Shown here: piece by piece, positions 8,153-16,734 of the stretch
Layout: every line of letters begins with the position of its first letter
Numbering within the stretch: position 1 is the stretch's first letter
Source of the DNA: Halobacteriovoraceae bacterium
GTDB taxonomy: Bacteria > Bdellovibrionota > Bacteriovoracia > Bacteriovoracales > Bacteriovoracaceae
Assembly (NCBI GenBank): GCA_002712005.1
Contig: PASP01000020.1
Location: 1-64,000 of the forward strand
Length of the DNA stretch: 64,000 nucleotides
Reading direction: 5' to 3'
Notes under the pieces: generated by a model
Database searches by the model: none
Told to the model about the DNA's origin: nothing
The model's input: the letters and a program-made list of their open reading frames with translations, nothing else
Translations under genes and position numbers: made by a program

Positions 8153-9127
8153 TTAACCTTTTACAACAAATCCCCATTGGATTCTTGCATGTCCATTTTT
8201 AACCATACCCTTAGGTGGGTTGGGAAAAGGACCTGCCTTATTAAAACTTTCTATCGCAGCCTCATCAAGCTCTCTTACGCCACTTGATCCTTTTACATTA
8301 ACTCTTACCACTCTACCTTTACGATCAATTGTGACTTCAAGAGAAGTTATTCTATTCTCGCTTGCCGGCATTCTACGTCCTGACTTCCAAAGCGCTCTCG
8401 CTTTCTTCTGAATCGAGTTGCCCCAATATTGTTCTAATTTTTGCTTAATTCGATGATAGAAACCATAGTACTTGTATTCAACAGTATTAAGACGAGTCAT
8501 ATCACCAAGTGGTACGTCCTCCACAAAATCATTATTAGCCGAGAGTCCTGCAGCTTTGGCCTTACCATTTTTCAAGCCTAGAGCAGCAAGTGAAGGAGCT
8601 GGTCTCTTGCGCATAACTTCACTAGGGCTCACTTTTGGCGCCGCTAAATCAGCAAGAGATACCTTTTTTCTTAATTTAGACTTATTCTTTGTTTTCTTCT
8701 GGGCAACTTTCTTCTTGGTCTTAGCCTCTGTTTTCTTAACCAGTTTCTGAGGAGTCTTTTCCTTTACCTGTGAAGCGCTCTTTACTCCTTGCTTAGACCC
8801 CTTGGCAGCTTTTTTAAAACTACCAACATTTCTAGCAGAAGTTTCTCTTAAGAAGGTTTGTGTTTTTTTTCCTAAATATTTAGCATCTTTCGCTCTCTCT
8901 TTAGAATCAGCATCTTCAGAGGTAACGATTTGTTTAGGCTTAGATTTTTGCTTAAGCATAACCCTAAGTTTATGTTCTTTTTTCTTTGCGGGATTGTGTG
9001 CTACTTGATCTTTGTACTTACCGAGCCAGTTCACACTTAGAATCATTATGTGAAGACATAAAGAAAGCATTAAGCTCAAAAATATGAACTTCTTCGCTTT
9101 TTTAATATTTTCATTATATTGCTTCAT
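8153..9127 (-). CDS. TonB-family protein
   Basis: A 324-residue protein with one N-terminal membrane helix (FIFLSLMLSLCLHIMIL), a long Lys/Ala/Ser-rich periplasmic linker (about residues 50-190), and a C-terminal TonB-like domain. That domain shows KLEQYWGNS, ITSLEVTIDRKGRVVRVNV and LDEAAIESFNKAGPFPNPP. TonB C-terminal domains transmit inner-membrane energy to outer-membrane receptors or act as structural links. No exbB/exbD lie next to it. Its ribosome site lies in a predicted stem (see 9131-9181). Confidence 0.85.
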   Translation of the reverse strand: MKQYNENIKKAKKFIFLSLMLSLCLHIMILSVNWLGKYKDQVAHNPAKKKEHKLRVMLKQKSKPKQIVTSEDADSKERAKDAKYLGKKTQTFLRETSARNVGSFKKAAKGSKQGVKSASQVKEKTPQKLVKKTEAKTKKKVAQKKTKNKSKLRKKVSLADLAAPKVSPSEVMRKRPAPSLAALGLKNGKAKAAGLSANNDFVEDVPLGDMTRLNTVEYKYYGFYHRIKQKLEQYWGNSIQKKARALWKSGRRMPASENRITSLEVTIDRKGRVVRVNVKGSSGVRELDEAAIESFNKAGPFPNPPKGMVKNGHARIQWGFVVKG

Positions 9128-9130
9128 TTT

Positions 9131-9181
9131 ACTCCGCTCACCATGGGTGTTAATGACCTATCGTCATTTAGTAAGCGGAGT
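9131..9181 (-). promoter_or_regulatory. Hairpin that would pair the ribosome site of the TonB-like gene
   Basis: On the minus strand, actccgct (9181-9174) pairs with agcggagt (9138-9131). The second arm contains the GGAG ribosome site four to five bases before the ATG at 9127. An inner stem (aatgac/gtcatt, 9168-9163 and 9157-9152) would sit in the loop. When folded, the structure would hide the ribosome site. This is seen directly in sequence; regulation is inferred. Confidence 0.55.
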
Positions 9182-9225
9182 TTAAGCGTTTTTATTTTTA
9201 TTTAAGACTGAGCAAATTAATCAAG

Positions 9226-12000
9226 TTATTGATTAAGATAGTAATCATCCTCTTCTAGTATAGGACCGTTATTATCTTCGTCATCAAGATCCTCATTATC
9301 TTCACTTTGAGCACCTGGCTCTGTTCCCTCAACAAAAGATTCTAAAAAGGCGCCTTCTCGTCCAGCACCGATTGGTTTTCCAGAATCTTTATCTATATAG
9401 ACATTTACAATCCCCATTGGAACGCGGAAATCTGATTCACCATATTTCTTTACACCGGCCCTCATAAACTCTGTCCATGGTGGAAGAGCTGACTTTGCAC
9501 CAGTCTCCCCCCATCCGAGAGTCTGGTTTTCATCAAAACCTGTCCAAACTCCTGTTACTAAGTTTTGACTAAAGCCGAGAAACCATGCATCGACATAGTT
9601 ATTCGTTGTACCGGTTTTACCCCCAAGAAACGGAGAAACACTCTTTGCTCGTCTTCCTGTTCCATGAAGAACAACACCTCTTAAGAGGTTCGTCATCACA
9701 TAGGCCAATCTGCGATCATATACTTGATCTTCGCTAAGCGTTTCAAGAAAAGGATTTGGTTTTTCTTTTTCAGCCTCTTCACCCGCTTTATTTTCTTCAG
9801 CGGCGAGAAGTGATTCCAAATTTTCTTTATCTTCAGCTTCTTCACTATCTGAGGGCGCTTCGATAACAGGAGTTACATCCTCCGGAGTTTTAAGGTCTTC
9901 ATACTTTTCATTAAAAACAACGGGATTCCCCTCTCTATCTTTAATTGAGATTATAGATTTAGGAATAACTCTCTTACCCCCATTAGGAAAAATTCCATAA
10001 GTTGTCACAATATCGATTAAAGTTACACCAAAAGATCCTAAGGATAGAGATAAATCGTGGGCCAAAGTAGCATTGAATCCAATTCTATCTACAAAATTTA
10101 AAATCTTATCAACACCCAGATCATAGGCCATCTTCACTGTAGGAACATTTCTAGAGTGCTCTAAACTATCCCTTACAGTCACTGGCCCTTTAAACTTTCC
10201 ATCGTAATTTCTAGGCTTCCAGTCGAGCGAAGCATCTACCCCACCTAAGGTTTCAGGACTATCCATAATAATCGTAGAAGGTGTATATCCATTTTCCAGA
10301 GCAGCGGCAAAGAGAATAGGTTTAAAGGCTGAACCAGGTTGTCTCTTCGATTGTAGAGCTCTGTTAAACTGACTCTTCTCAAAGTCTTGACCACCAACAA
10401 GAGCTACCACATGACCTGTTTTTGGCTCAATTGAAACCAAAGCCCCTTCAACATCTGGCTCTTGATCTAGCATCAGCTTCATATATTTCTGCTTATTAAT
10501 TAAAGCTGATTGAGACTTCGGTTTTTTGTCTAGATATTTAGCAAACTGATCGGTAACGAGATCTTTTAGTCTCATATTAAAGTTTAAAACTCGAACGTTG
10601 ATTACATCACCTACACTAATAAGGTGACTAGGCTTTATAAGATAAGACCAATAGTGCCTCTCCTCACTAATATTTCTTTCGTGTGCCCATCGAAAACCTG
10701 AATAAGGGATAATTCCATATTGTCCACCGATATTAACATGAACGGCTCTGGCCCAATTATCCACATATTCTACAACTCCTTTATAGTTCTCCCCTTCTTT
10801 AATATATTCCGCAAATTTCGCTTCTTTATTAAAGCCAGGATAAATTCTTTTATCAGGAACAACCTTTCTAAACTCTTCAAAGTAGAGCTTTGAGTCTTCT
10901 AATTCCTTCTCATCAAAAATGACTTCGTACTCTTTTTCATTATTTTCTAATATCGTGAAAAAAGTTGATTGCTCTTTGTAATATTCGGAAAGGAAAGATT
11001 TATGAAAATCATCCCATTCCTCTTTCTTAAGCTGCTTCAAAGGACCTTTGTATCCCTGTCTCTTATCTACGGCCTTTACGTTTTTCTTGGTTTGTTCTTC
11101 AGCAACTTTTTGAAGTTCCCAATCTAAAGTTGTTTGGATTTGATATCCTCCGGTAAGAAAGTCATCTTCTCCTACTAAGGCCACAACTCTTTGTCTCACC
11201 CAGTCTGTAAAATATCCCGCTTTAAATGGTGTGGGCTTTCTTATATGAAATTTTATCTTTTCTTTAAGAGCAGCCTCATACTCTTCAGTCGATATTTTTC
11301 CCGTGGCATACATCCTTCCAAGAACATAGCCTTGACGAATTTTTGCTCTCTTTGGATTTATATAGGGAGAATATCTTCCTGGGGCTACTAGTAGTCCTGC
11401 TACCATACTCGCTTCTGCTACAGTCGCTTCAGAGAGATCCTTTTCAAAGTAGCCTCTAAATGCTGCCTTTACTCCATAATAACCTCCACCCAGATAAACT
11501 TGATTAAGGTAGAGAAACAAAATTTCTTCTTTACTAAATTTTTCTTCAATTCTTTGGGCAAGTATAAAGTCTTTGATCTTACGAGATATAGATCTTTCAC
11601 TTGTCAGTAATAATGACTTAGCAACCTGCTGAGTAATTGTACTTCCCCCTTGAACAACTCGTCCTGCTTTGAGGTTAGCTATTGTAGCTCTGAATATCCC
11701 CCAATAATCGACCCCTGTATGCTCATAGAAAGAATCATCTTCTGCTGATAGGAAAGCATCAACAACCCTTTTAGGAATCTCTTCCATGGTTGCAATATCT
11801 CTTTTCTCTTTTCCAAGCTGGGCCAATACTGTTCCATCTTTTGATAAAATTACAGAAGGAACTGCTGGTTCATAGTCATTAAGGCTACTTATTTTTGGCA
11901 AATCAAATGAAAAGTAGATAAAGATGGATACAGCAACCACACCACCCATAACTGCAAGACTAATTAAGGTAACAAATACTTTAGTGATAATTGATTTCAT
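9226..12000 (-). CDS. mrcA: Class A penicillin-binding protein (PBP1A type)
   Basis: A 924-residue bifunctional peptidoglycan synthase. A membrane anchor (residues about 8-30) is followed by a GT51 glycosyltransferase domain with EDDSFYEHTG (catalytic Glu near 87) and GGSTITQQ. The transpeptidase has its active serine in RQPGSAFKP (S557), HSRNVPTVKMA, and KTG at 795-797. Two features are unusual: a Glu/Ala-rich insert of about 40 residues before the KTG motif (around SEEAEDKENLESLLAAEE), and a very acidic C-terminal tail (NEDLDDEDNNGPILEEDDYY). It starts eight bases after the patatin-like gene. Confidence 0.95.
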   Translation of the reverse strand: MKSIITKVFVTLISLAVMGGVVAVSIFIYFSFDLPKISSLNDYEPAVPSVILSKDGTVLAQLGKEKRDIATMEEIPKRVVDAFLSAEDDSFYEHTGVDYWGIFRATIANLKAGRVVQGGSTITQQVAKSLLLTSERSISRKIKDFILAQRIEEKFSKEEILFLYLNQVYLGGGYYGVKAAFRGYFEKDLSEATVAEASMVAGLLVAPGRYSPYINPKRAKIRQGYVLGRMYATGKISTEEYEAALKEKIKFHIRKPTPFKAGYFTDWVRQRVVALVGEDDFLTGGYQIQTTLDWELQKVAEEQTKKNVKAVDKRQGYKGPLKQLKKEEWDDFHKSFLSEYYKEQSTFFTILENNEKEYEVIFDEKELEDSKLYFEEFRKVVPDKRIYPGFNKEAKFAEYIKEGENYKGVVEYVDNWARAVHVNIGGQYGIIPYSGFRWAHERNISEERHYWSYLIKPSHLISVGDVINVRVLNFNMRLKDLVTDQFAKYLDKKPKSQSALINKQKYMKLMLDQEPDVEGALVSIEPKTGHVVALVGGQDFEKSQFNRALQSKRQPGSAFKPILFAAALENGYTPSTIIMDSPETLGGVDASLDWKPRNYDGKFKGPVTVRDSLEHSRNVPTVKMAYDLGVDKILNFVDRIGFNATLAHDLSLSLGSFGVTLIDIVTTYGIFPNGGKRVIPKSIISIKDREGNPVVFNEKYEDLKTPEDVTPVIEAPSDSEEAEDKENLESLLAAEENKAGEEAEKEKPNPFLETLSEDQVYDRRLAYVMTNLLRGVVLHGTGRRAKSVSPFLGGKTGTTNNYVDAWFLGFSQNLVTGVWTGFDENQTLGWGETGAKSALPPWTEFMRAGVKKYGESDFRVPMGIVNVYIDKDSGKPIGAGREGAFLESFVEGTEPGAQSEDNEDLDDEDNNGPILEEDDYYLNQ

Positions 12001-12008
12001 ATTGTGAC

Positions 12009-12983
12009 TCAGTTTTGATTAGCGTTTTCTGTTTTATTCTTTGATAAGATATACTCGCTAATCTTCTTTCTTGATAATTCTTTACTCTTATATAGAAGGT
12101 CAGCAACTCCGCTTAAATCATCCAAAGGATAGCGACCTAAAGAATATTCCATAATTACTTTTTCTTTAAATTGGACTTCATCTAAAAGTTGCGAAGTCTT
12201 TTGAAAGTAGCCGTTTAATAAACCTCTACCTTTTTTCCAATTAATTCCGTCTTTAAGAAGGTTCACAACCATTACTTTGCCAATACCTAAATCAGTTAAA
12301 GCTTGTGGACTTAAAATTTCTTGATAAAAAGCCGGTTCGTATTCAGAGGAGATATGATCAAGTAAATCAACATTGGCCATAAGGGCTTCTGTGAGTTGAC
12401 CTCTTTTTAAATAAGTGACCTTACCTAACTTCTTAGAAAAGACAGGGATCATTAAGGTTAATCTCCCTTCCTCGATCTTCTTACCAAGAAGATCATCAAT
12501 AAGAACTTCTCTAACGACCTCTAGCCATGCTTCAGAATATATTTCTAAATCTTTCGCCTTCTTAGTGAATTTAAAGAACTTCCACTCTATATAATCTGAC
12601 TTATAACCAAAGGCGAAGTAGGAGGCTACAATGGCACCCATCCCATGTCCCATAAGCAAGTGAGGTTTTTCGTTTCTTAATTTCAGCTCTTTTAAAAGAG
12701 AGAGATAACCAAGGGCCCTATAACCACCAGGACCTAGAATTAAGGCCATAGGAACGACAGTATCATTGGAAATTACTTGTGTTGGTTCTTCGGAGGCAAC
12801 AGGACCATAAAGACCACTTTGAGTTGCCTTTTCCTCAATCTTTGGAACGACTCTTTCGTTGCTGCTATTCCAGTCAACAACCATAGATCCAGAAACATTG
12901 CTGTAGTCTTTCGACTTCTGAGTTCCACAGGAAACTAAGAAAACCAGCAAGATTAAAAGTTTTTGTATTTGATTATTCCTCAA
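12009..12983 (-). CDS. Patatin-like lipoprotein, catalytic residues lost
   Basis: A 324-residue protein with a lipoprotein leader (lipobox LVSC, Cys19). Residues 80-200 resemble the patatin phospholipase fold: LILGPGGYRALGYLSLLKEL corresponds to the oxyanion-hole motif and helix. The nucleophile motif GxSxG reads GHGMG at 112-116, so the serine is replaced by glycine. No DG(G/A) catalytic aspartate is seen where expected, near FYQEILSPQALTDLGIGKVM. It is therefore probably a non-enzymatic relative. It overlaps the 3' end of xseB by 11 bases. Confidence 0.7.
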   Translation of the reverse strand: MRNNQIQKLLILLVFLVSCGTQKSKDYSNVSGSMVVDWNSSNERVVPKIEEKATQSGLYGPVASEEPTQVISNDTVVPMALILGPGGYRALGYLSLLKELKLRNEKPHLLMGHGMGAIVASYFAFGYKSDYIEWKFFKFTKKAKDLEIYSEAWLEVVREVLIDDLLGKKIEEGRLTLMIPVFSKKLGKVTYLKRGQLTEALMANVDLLDHISSEYEPAFYQEILSPQALTDLGIGKVMVVNLLKDGINWKKGRGLLNGYFQKTSQLLDEVQFKEKVIMEYSLGRYPLDDLSGVADLLYKSKELSRKKISEYILSKNKTENANQN

Positions 12984-13194
12984 TCAGTTCTTCTTCCTTG
13001 AGACTTTCTGAAAGTTTTGAAATTTTCTTTTCTACTTTCTCAAGTTGCTTTTTACAGTCTTTATATAGCATGACACCTTTTTCAAACATTTCAAGGCTTT
13101 GCTCCAAATCTAAATCTTTTGACTCAAGTTCTCCAACAATCGTTTCTAGATTATTTAGAGCATCTTCAAATTTTTCTTTTTTAGATGTGGCCAT
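12973..13194 (-). CDS. xseB: Exodeoxyribonuclease VII small subunit
   Basis: A 73-residue coiled-coil subunit of the single-strand nuclease ExoVII. The family signature is clear: FEDALNNLETIVGELES, DLDLEQSLEMFEKGV and KDCKKQLEKVEKKIS. Normal length. The large subunit gene xseA is not in the window. Divergent from the flagellar block, with about 200 bases between them. Confidence 0.94.
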   Translation of the reverse strand: MATSKKEKFEDALNNLETIVGELESKDLDLEQSLEMFEKGVMLYKDCKKQLEKVEKKISKLSESLKEEELIEE

Positions 13195-13391
13195 AACTCC
13201 TCCAACGCGGTGTCACATAAATGACAAGGACAGCAACTCTTCCCGCTTTTCTTTAAGAAAAATATGCCCTATCTCTTGGGAAATGTACACAATTCCAAGC
13301 CTTTACGCAGGGGGATATTTTTGCCCGTGTGAAGCAATTGGCACCATTTGATACAGTTAAGGAAGAAACTAACAACACCAGGAGGGTGTCG

Positions 13392-14228
13392 TTGAAAGAA
13401 TTATGGGTACCCCTCTCGGGTGCAAAAGCTCAACAAAGACGAGTGGAAACCATTGCCAACAATGTGGCCAATGCCAACACGACTGCGTTTAAAAAAGACC
13501 AAGCCGTTTTCAAAGAGCATCTCACCGCCTATGAGAAAGGTACCGATATTGATTTACCGAATAAAGAATGGGCTCCTGAAGACTTCTATCGTTCTTATGG
13601 AGCAGAAAAAGCTCACGTTAAAGTAGACGGAACTTATACGAAGTTTACTCAAGGTCAGATAAGCCCTACTAACAACCCTTTTGATATTGCTCTTGAAGGT
13701 AAAGGATTTATAGAAGTCCTCAGTCCCAATGGTATTCGTTATACTCGTAAAGGTAATTTATATTTAAATAACGAGGGCGAATTAGTTACTGACGGAGGCA
13801 ATCGAGTTCTTTCTTCACTTGTCATTCCAGAAGGCACTCCTGAAGAAAGACAAGCAGCTCTTGAAAATGCTCCCGATCCTAAAGATCGAGTTATTCGCGT
13901 AGGTAACCAACCTTTAAATATAAATCAAAAAGGTGAACTTCATCAGCAAGGTAATCTCGTTGGAAAGATAAGTATTGTTGAATTCAAAGACCTCACCGCC
14001 CTTCAGAAGGAAGGCAATAGTGTTTTTGTGAATAAGAGTGTCGACAACAGAGCTGACAAGTCCTCAACTCTCGTCCACCAAGGGTCTCTTGAACTTTCTA
14101 ATGTAAATCCCATTCAAGAGATGAGTAAGTTAATACAGGCCCATCGACAACTGGAAAGCATTCAAAGAGTTATTAAAACTTACGACAATATGGCCGGTAA
14201 GGCCTATAACGAAATAGCAAAATTCTAG
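13392..14228 (+). CDS. flgF: Flagellar proximal rod protein FlgF
   Basis: A 278-residue rod protein with the N-terminal motif AQQRRVETIANNVANANTTAFKK split across the D0 helix, NPFDIALEGKGFIEV in the middle, and C-terminal LELSNVNPIQEMSKLIQAHR. The TTG at 13392 is chosen as start because AGGAGG (13380-13385) sits at the right distance and the product then begins at the rod-protein N-terminus. A GTG 63 bases upstream lacks a ribosome site. First gene of the flagellar block. Confidence 0.92.
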   Translation: MKELWVPLSGAKAQQRRVETIANNVANANTTAFKKDQAVFKEHLTAYEKGTDIDLPNKEWAPEDFYRSYGAEKAHVKVDGTYTKFTQGQISPTNNPFDIALEGKGFIEVLSPNGIRYTRKGNLYLNNEGELVTDGGNRVLSSLVIPEGTPEERQAALENAPDPKDRVIRVGNQPLNINQKGELHQQGNLVGKISIVEFKDLTALQKEGNSVFVNKSVDNRADKSSTLVHQGSLELSNVNPIQEMSKLIQAHRQLESIQRVIKTYDNMAGKAYNEIAKF

Positions 14229-14239
14229 GAAGGAATTAT

Positions 14240-15079
14240 ATGCGTCTTTTAATTTTTATTTCATTTACTCTGTTATCAACCTCTAATTTTGCCATTATGA
14301 GGGCACTCAATACTGCAGCAACAGGGATGGCCGCCCAGGAATCACACGTTGATACCATATCTAACAATATCGCTAATGTTAATACGACTGCATTCAAGAA
14401 ACAAAGAGCGGAGTTTGAAAGTCTTCACTATCAAACGATAAAAGAAGCGGGAAGCAGAACAGGCTCAGATACTATTCACAATGTTGGACATCAAGTGGGT
14501 AGTGGTGCTCGTGTAACCGGAACTTCTCGCGAGTTCTCACAGGGTGTTTCCCAAATTACAAATAATCCTTTTGACCTTATGATAAACGGAGACGGTTTCT
14601 TTGCTGTTCTCGGTCCGAACCAACAAGTTTTTTATACAAGAGATGGTAGCTTCAATGTGAATAGCCAGGGAATTGTTGTTAACAAACAAGGACACGTCCT
14701 CCTTCCCAATCTTCAATTTCCTCCCAATACAAATACGGTAAGCATTAGTGAATCAGGTGTAGTTGAAGCTTTTATTAAGAATCAATTACAACCTGTAAAC
14801 GTTGGTCAAATTCCCGTCTACACTTTTGTAAACAATGCTGGACTTAAAGCGCTTGGTGGAAATAACTATATCCCCTCACAAGCAAGTGGTGCTCCTATCC
14901 AAAATATCGCCGGACAATCAAATGCTGGAAACATTCAGCAAGGAGCACTTGAAGCTTCTAATGTCAGCATCATGACTGAAATGACTGACCTTATTAAGGC
15001 CCAAAGAGCACTAGAGATGAATTCTAAGGTTATGAAAGTGGCTGATGAAATCTTACAAACCGTTAACAACATCAGGTAA
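14240..15079 (+). CDS. flgG: Flagellar distal rod protein FlgG with N-terminal extension
   Basis: The body is a normal 260-residue FlgG (RALNTAATGMAAQESHVDTI, NIANVNTTAFKKQRAEF, NPFDLMINGDGFFAV, ASNVSIMTEMTDLIKAQR). The frame begins 19 codons earlier than usual, at an ATG five bases after a strong AGGAAGGA. This adds a leader, MRLLIFISFTLLSTSNFA, that looks like a Sec signal peptide. The usual ATG at 14297 has no ribosome site. FlgG normally leaves by the flagellar export apparatus without cleavage, so the extension is unexpected. Confidence 0.93.
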   Translation: MRLLIFISFTLLSTSNFAIMRALNTAATGMAAQESHVDTISNNIANVNTTAFKKQRAEFESLHYQTIKEAGSRTGSDTIHNVGHQVGSGARVTGTSREFSQGVSQITNNPFDLMINGDGFFAVLGPNQQVFYTRDGSFNVNSQGIVVNKQGHVLLPNLQFPPNTNTVSISESGVVEAFIKNQLQPVNVGQIPVYTFVNNAGLKALGGNNYIPSQASGAPIQNIAGQSNAGNIQQGALEASNVSIMTEMTDLIKAQRALEMNSKVMKVADEILQTVNNIR

Positions 15080-15082
15080 TTA

Positions 15083-15982
15083 ATGAGTCGTTTATTTTTA
15101 TCATTTACTCTAGCTTCACTTCTTATAGGACTCTGTCAGTCCTATATCTATGCTTGTGAAATAAAAGCTCCCAAAGCTATTATTATTACAGATACTGTTG
15201 AAAGCTATGAACTCAAGTCCGCTTTCAAATATCAAGACTGTACCAATGAGCAAGTTAAAGCTTTCAATCTACTACTTACTGATTACTCGGGTACCCTTAA
15301 CCAAAGGGTTCTCCACGCTGAGCTCAATGATAACCGCATCAAACTTAATCAACCCTTTCATATTTCAACTTTAGTAACTGCTATAAATGATCGAATCACT
15401 CTTCCTAAAAACTGGAAAATCGTTGATCTTAAAACAATTGGACAAGGTTCTAGTTTCTTTTCTTTAAACAACGAAGAGCATCTCCAAGTAGCTTGTAAGA
15501 ACTGCAATCATACCGGTACTAAAAATATTAGTTTTAATATTGTTGATCCCATTTCCAATACTAAAGAGTCTTATTGGCTCACAGGCGAAGTTGCAATTGC
15601 TGTTGAAGCACTTGTCAGTAAGAAAAATATATCTATTACAAATCAACCTTTAGATAAGAACCATTTTGAAATGAAAACAGTTTATTCAGCTCGCCCTGAA
15701 AACTTCTTCACATTCACCGACAAGCTTCCCTACTACAAGGCCAATCGTCCTTTAAGAGAAGGACAAGTCGTAAAGTTTAACGATATTGGCCCTCTCAATC
15801 TTGTTAATATTGGAACCCCTGTTCAAGTTAAACTGAATAGCCATGGACTCAAGCTCCAATCGATTGGGATTCCTACTCGCTCAGGCAAGCTTGGTGAAAT
15901 CATTCAATTAAAAAATCCAAAAACCAATAAAATAATTGTCGGAAAAATAACAAACTTTAATGAAGTGGAAGTTGAACTATGA
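15083..15982 (+). CDS. flgA: Flagellar P-ring assembly chaperone FlgA
   Basis: A 299-residue periplasmic protein with a Sec leader (SRLFLSFTLASLLIGLCQSYI). The C-terminal third carries the SAF/FlgA features: NRPLREGQVVKFNDIGPLN, VNIGTPVQVKLNSHGLKLQS and GKLGEIIQLKNPKTNKII. FlgA assists FlgI polymerisation around the rod. It starts three bases after flgG and its stop overlaps flgH by four (ATGA). Confidence 0.88.
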   Translation: MSRLFLSFTLASLLIGLCQSYIYACEIKAPKAIIITDTVESYELKSAFKYQDCTNEQVKAFNLLLTDYSGTLNQRVLHAELNDNRIKLNQPFHISTLVTAINDRITLPKNWKIVDLKTIGQGSSFFSLNNEEHLQVACKNCNHTGTKNISFNIVDPISNTKESYWLTGEVAIAVEALVSKKNISITNQPLDKNHFEMKTVYSARPENFFTFTDKLPYYKANRPLREGQVVKFNDIGPLNLVNIGTPVQVKLNSHGLKLQSIGIPTRSGKLGEIIQLKNPKTNKIIVGKITNFNEVEVEL

Positions 15983-16731
15983 ATCTTTTTAAAAACCTGC
16001 CTATTGCAATCATTCTTCTTAGTCTTAGCTCTTGTGCTAATTATATTGCTCAAATGCATAGTGAATTTGATCGCGCCAATGGTATTGAACAAGCCCCTAA
16101 ACAATCCTCAAACGATAAATTTAAAATGTATCGTCAATACCAACAACCAGCTTCCAATTCGGTAAATTCCGCAACAAAGCCTTACATGGAACCCGCAGTA
16201 AAGAGACAATATTCTAACTCTACCAACGTAAGAAAAAGATATAAAGCGAACGATTTAGTTGATAATCAAAATACGGGTAGCCTCTGGGCAGGTGAGCAGG
16301 CCAAGGACAACTACCTCTTCACAAGCAATAACCATAAAACAAATGGAGATATCATTCTCATTAAGGTTGCTGCCAAAATGAAAGATGAAATCACTGCGGA
16401 ACTCAAAAGAGCCTTCCCTTCCCCTTCTCCAACTCAACCTTCTGCCCAACCAGGTTCAACGACTCCGGCCAATAACAATGGTCCAGCTCCTGCTTCTAAC
16501 CCTGCTGAAGATAACGAAAGTGCAGAAGTTATTTATGATCGCATTTCAAGTGTTGTCGTTGAAGAGATCAATAAAGACCACCTCCTTCTAAGAGGGCGCA
16601 AAAATGTTCTCTATAAAAACAGAAAACGAGTAGTTGAAATTCAAGCCCTCATTTCAAGAAGAGATATAGCTTCCGATGACACTGTTTTAAGTGACAGGAT
16701 CATTGAAAATAACATTAACGTCATTAGGTAA
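15979..16731 (+). CDS. flgH: Flagellar L-ring lipoprotein FlgH
   Basis: A 250-residue outer-membrane L-ring subunit. A leader ends in the lipobox LSSC. The conserved features are TGSLW, KTNGDIILIKVAAKM, and the C-terminal RGRKNVLYKNRKRVVEIQAL and DTVLSDRIIENNINVIR. A Pro/Ser/Asn-rich segment (about residues 136-170, SPSPTQPSAQPGS) interrupts the middle. The start overlaps the flgA stop. Confidence 0.9.
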   Translation: MNLFKNLPIAIILLSLSSCANYIAQMHSEFDRANGIEQAPKQSSNDKFKMYRQYQQPASNSVNSATKPYMEPAVKRQYSNSTNVRKRYKANDLVDNQNTGSLWAGEQAKDNYLFTSNNHKTNGDIILIKVAAKMKDEITAELKRAFPSPSPTQPSAQPGSTTPANNNGPAPASNPAEDNESAEVIYDRISSVVVEEINKDHLLLRGRKNVLYKNRKRVVEIQALISRRDIASDDTVLSDRIIENNINVIR

Positions 16732-16734
16732 TTT

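Noticed and set aside
13338-13354. TTGGCAC element resembling a sigma-54 -24 box before flgF
   Set aside because: The -12 TTGC element is absent at the required spacing (GATAC instead).
13329-13391. Upstream GTG extension of flgF
   Set aside because: No ribosome site; AGGAGG and the rod-protein N-terminus both point to the TTG at 13392.
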